From the NCBI GenBank assembly GCA_900767005.1, contig CAAFXL010000432.1:1-7425 (forward strand): a stretch of 7,425 nt of DNA, in the 5' to 3' direction. Below the pieces are notes generated by a model. It saw nothing but the letters and a program-made list of their open reading frames with translations. It made no database searches and was not told the origin of the DNA. The DNA is from an uncultured Ruminobacter sp. GTDB taxonomy: Bacteria; Pseudomonadota; Gammaproteobacteria; Enterobacterales; Succinivibrionaceae. Positions within the stretch are counted from its first letter, which is position 1, and each line of letters begins with the position of its first letter. This document shows positions 5,166 to 7,425 of the stretch, piece after piece. Both the position numbers and the translations under genes were made by a program.

Positions 5166-7058
5166 AAAGTTCCATGGCATAGCCTTTTCAAGTATCGCAT
5201 TTTTCTTTTCAGTTTGAAGATCCGGATTGTTCAATTCTTTATTATGCAATCCAATATACCTGAACAAATATGCCAGATACTCTCTCAGATGAACCCCATG
5301 TTTTTTACAGGTTTCATGGAATGATGAAAATACGGCTGTAGCCTTAGCTCCATCAACTGAAGCAAATCCGCTGGCGGTAGAATGCCTCAACACTGCGAAG
5401 TCACGTATAGCTCTCTCTGCATCAGAGTTATCCAAAGGAATATCTCCATCCTCCATGATTCTGGAGAATTTTTCCCATTGGTTATAGGCGTACTTAATCG
5501 CTTTTATAAATTTGGCTGTATATACCTGCGAAGGATTTTCACATTCCTGCATCTTCCTGTGATATTCATCAACCAGCTTCTTAATTTCGTTAAATTTTTC
5601 TCGTACCTCTCCTGCTTTTCTTATTTTTGTTCGTTCTTCAGAGGTCTTGCATTCCTTGTCTCTGTGAAAGATGAATTTCAGTAGATTTATAATCCGCTCC
5701 GAAATCTTATAATCTTCACTGTCCTCATCTTTGTGATTCTTATGCACATCATAAACATCCCAGAAATATCTGCGAAGATGAACCATGCAACCAACCAGGA
5801 CTGCTGAGACATTTCCTTCAGAATCTTTTAGCCATTCTACGTCGTACCAGCCATCAGTTGATATTACGACAGTATTGCCGTCGTTATCTACCCATTTTTT
5901 GCCGTCAAAATGATTCTGCAGAATTGCAAAAGGTACTGTTTGCGACCTTGTGTTTGCATAGTGATAGAAACATCCGGTTTCTGATGTAAACACTATCATG
6001 TACTGGCGGTTGTTCTTTTCTGCCTGACAATGAACAAAGGTCTCATCAAGATGTATTATCCTGCTGTCCAACACTCGGTTTATCAAATATTCATATGCTG
6101 GTGCTATCCATTCTGATGACTTAACAAAATATTTTGCAAGCTGCTGTCTTGTCAAACCGAATCCGCATGCCTCACTGACTGACTGTGCTATCCTGTTCAT
6201 TGGTATCCGGTTCTTCATTCTGTCTTCTATCATCTCTGACATCAGGTCGAAACCGATTACTGTCTTTGGAAGAAAGCCTTCCTCAGGATTTAAGCCAATG
6301 ATTATTACTTTCGAAGATTTTGCTGATACCCTGTCTGACTCTGATAACAATTCTGTACCACGTACTTCTTCATATACAGGAACGAACGTTAAAGATTTAA
6401 TTCTCGTTGTACAGGTCTGTATTTTGCTGGAGCTTTCTTTCCAACACTTGAACTCCAGTTGTTTTCCGTCCCTTTCTATCAGCTTGGGAACTTCTGTTGA
6501 AGCTTCCTCTTTCGTTAATGCATTTAAAGGCTTTCCATTTACATCAAGAAAACAGGATTGCTCAATATCGCAGTTTTGTAATTTTGAACTGTTACTCTCT
6601 CTTTCTCTGGTTTTGCTGTTTTTCCTGTTATTCTTCGGCTTTTCAGTTTTATTCTGAGATGCCTGCTCTTCTTCCTGCTCTCTCCCTCCCTGAAACAAAA
6701 GCCGTTTCAATGCATCCAAATCTACATCCTTCGATTTAAGAAGAGTTTTTAACGTCTTTATCAACTGCTGGAATTTTAAGTTCTCCTGGTTTTTCTGTTC
6801 TAATTTATCCAGCAGTTCCTGAATTTTCTTTGTTTGTTGTTCTATCGTTTGAGTTTGTTGCTTCATTGTTTGCTTTAACGAATCGATAGACGCTTGCAAA
6901 TTATCATTTTGATTTGAACTCAACTCAAACGACATATTGAATGTTGCAACCAAAAAATTGATAAGAAGAGATGTTGATTCCGGCAGTGTGGATATTTGTC
7001 CCTTTAACTGCTCCGATACAGAATCAAATTGAGATTTTATCTCTTCCCTTGATATCAT
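5154..7058 (-). CDS. tnpC: IS66-family transposase (TnpC type)
   Basis: DDE-type transposase of 634 residues that catalyses movement of the surrounding element. The ATG at 7058 is preceded by AAGGG seven bases upstream. Residues about 50-110 form a long Gln-rich coiled coil ('KQQTQTIEQQTKKIQELLDKL') typical of the TnpC leader, followed by a charged, disordered stretch (125-158). The zinc-finger region normal for IS66 is hard to see: cysteines at 163, 169, 205 and 216 are not in the usual C-x2-C pairs. The catalytic core has Asp338 (IIHLDET), Asp402 (STDGWYD), the C-x2-H-x-R-R motif 'CMVHLRRYF' (424-432) and Glu548 in 'NSDAERAIRDFAVLRHS'. An IS66_C-like tail follows ('SSFHETCKKHGVHLREYLAYL', 578-598). 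The frame is intact and full-length, so it looks active. No tnpA/tnpB partner is present. Confidence 0.93.
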   Translation of the reverse strand: MISREEIKSQFDSVSEQLKGQISTLPESTSLLINFLVATFNMSFELSSNQNDNLQASIDSLKQTMKQQTQTIEQQTKKIQELLDKLEQKNQENLKFQQLIKTLKTLLKSKDVDLDALKRLLFQGGREQEEEQASQNKTEKPKNNRKNSKTRERESNSSKLQNCDIEQSCFLDVNGKPLNALTKEEASTEVPKLIERDGKQLEFKCWKESSSKIQTCTTRIKSLTFVPVYEEVRGTELLSESDRVSAKSSKVIIIGLNPEEGFLPKTVIGFDLMSEMIEDRMKNRIPMNRIAQSVSEACGFGLTRQQLAKYFVKSSEWIAPAYEYLINRVLDSRIIHLDETFVHCQAEKNNRQYMIVFTSETGCFYHYANTRSQTVPFAILQNHFDGKKWVDNDGNTVVISTDGWYDVEWLKDSEGNVSAVLVGCMVHLRRYFWDVYDVHKNHKDEDSEDYKISERIINLLKFIFHRDKECKTSEERTKIRKAGEVREKFNEIKKLVDEYHRKMQECENPSQVYTAKFIKAIKYAYNQWEKFSRIMEDGDIPLDNSDAERAIRDFAVLRHSTASGFASVDGAKATAVFSSFHETCKKHGVHLREYLAYLFRYIGLHNKELNNPDLQTEKKNAILEKAMPWNFKKV

Positions 7059-7099
7059 TCGTCAACCCTTGGTATTTGCTGATATTATGCTATATGAGT

Positions 7100-7108
7100 A
7101 TTATATCA
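7100..7108 (-). promoter_or_regulatory. Extended -10 promoter element for the transposase gene
   Basis: The minus strand reads TGATATAAT, a perfect TATAAT with the TGn extension, 41 bases upstream of the transposase ATG. No good -35 is visible 17 bases further up, which extended -10 promoters tolerate. Confidence 0.45.
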
Positions 7109-7369
7109 GACACTTTTTTTGAGCTTTTTTATCTCCTGTTTTTCCAAATACTACCTCTCTAAAAATCCGTATACGCATGCTGTAACACTCATAGGGATCG
7201 ATGACGAGAAAAAAATGACAAAACTGCCATCAAACTAAAAACATCGCGATAGAACGCATAATATAGGGATTTTATTACATAACATCAAAAAAACATTTTT
7301 GCACTGAAGTGTGATATACATCTCTAAAAAACATAGATGAAAATTAAGTAAAATCGACCGTTTTTCAGA

Positions 7370-7378
7370 TGGTATAAT
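7370..7378 (+). promoter_or_regulatory. Possible outward-facing promoter at the IS right end
   Basis: The plus strand reads TGGTATAAT (TGn plus perfect TATAAT), pointing out of the element and beginning 52 bases inside its right edge. There is no matching -35. A transcript from here would run through the right terminal repeat into whatever lies beyond 7421. Confidence 0.35.
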
Positions 7379-7403
7379 CCCTCTAAGAGAGGATGTAAAA
7401 TTA

Positions 7404-7421
7404 GGATTTAAGACCTAATAC
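7404..7421 (-). repeat. IS66 right terminal inverted repeat
   Basis: Exact reverse complement of 5132-5149 over 18 bases. It is followed by AAAA to the end of the window, which agrees with the first four bases of the flank at 5124-5131. Confidence 0.88.
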
Positions 7422-7425
7422 AAAA

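Larger units (their letters stand above)
7059..7403. other. Non-coding right end of the IS66 element
   Basis: About 345 bp between the transposase start and the right terminal repeat. I see no plausible gene on either strand: short frames only, and no IS66 tnpB-like motif. It holds the likely transposase promoter near 7100-7108, a 'cctct/agagg' hairpin at 7380-7392 and an outward-pointing extended -10 at 7370-7378. Two similar 'ctctaaaaa' runs (near 7155 and 7322) recur. It may contain transposase binding sites or an untranslated regulatory RNA; neither is shown. Confidence 0.5.
5132..7421. mobile_element. Complete IS66-family insertion sequence (single-gene type)
   Basis: The 2290-bp element is bounded by perfect 18-bp terminal inverted repeats starting GTA, as is usual for IS66. 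It contains one transposase gene on the minus strand and no tnpA or tnpB accessory ORFs, like the ISBst12-type subgroup. IS66 elements make 8-bp target duplications: the left flank is AAAAAAAG (5124-5131), and the four bases available on the right (7422-7425) are AAAA, which agrees as far as the window allows. Its coding DNA is visibly richer in G+C than flrB/flrC. It sits 38 bp after the flrC stop and leaves all neighbouring genes in this window intact. Confidence 0.88.

Noticed and set aside
6298..7162. Plus-strand open frames opposite the 5' part of the transposase gene
   Set aside because: They are antisense to the intact IS66 transposase, low complexity (Phe/Leu/Ser) with no recognisable domains.

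Overview
The window is an AT-rich chromosomal segment. It most likely comes from a flagellated gammaproteobacterium: the two best-preserved genes are close matches in domain order and motif wording to the FlrB/FlrC (FleS/FleR) flagellar two-component pair of Vibrio, Aeromonas and Pseudomonas. The strongly A+T-biased host genes suggest a host-associated lineage, perhaps Succinivibrionaceae or relatives, but that placement is a guess.

Layout. 1-110: leader with an imperfect hairpin. 159-548 (+): small secreted OB-fold-like protein, best started at a TTG. 555-2045 (-): a secreted HSL-type alpha/beta hydrolase that is broken in three ways. It has a one-base shift in an A8 run in the signal peptide, a roughly 490-bp insertion, and a one-base deletion near 915. 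The insertion carries the 3' end of a groES-like co-chaperonin gene (1648-1821) and a complete unknown 99-residue ORF (1345-1644). 2046-2317: intergenic region with a long 28-bp-arm inverted repeat and two short hairpins. 2318-3343 (+): flrB. 3352-3387: strong intrinsic terminator. 3388-3602: flrC leader with a hairpin. 3603-5093 (+): flrC. 5132-7421: a complete 2290-bp IS66-family element with perfect 18-bp terminal inverted repeats, carrying one transposase gene (5154-7058, -) and about 345 bp of non-coding right end. The window stops 4 bases past the element.

How it fits together. FlrB (soluble PAS-like/HisKA/HATPase kinase) should phosphorylate Asp54 of FlrC, a sigma-54 activator with an intact GAFTGA loop, to switch on mid-to-late flagellar genes. 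Unusually, a strong terminator and a 259-bp gap separate the two genes, so they may not be co-transcribed. The IS66 copy sits 38 bp after the flrC stop, where related genomes commonly continue into fliE-type flagellar genes; those would lie beyond the right edge (inference). The hydrolase locus is a decayed gene with apparently phage- or plasmid-derived DNA inserted in it. I see no CRISPR array, tRNA or rRNA. The least explained parts are the groES/ORF insertion and the long inverted repeat upstream of flrB.
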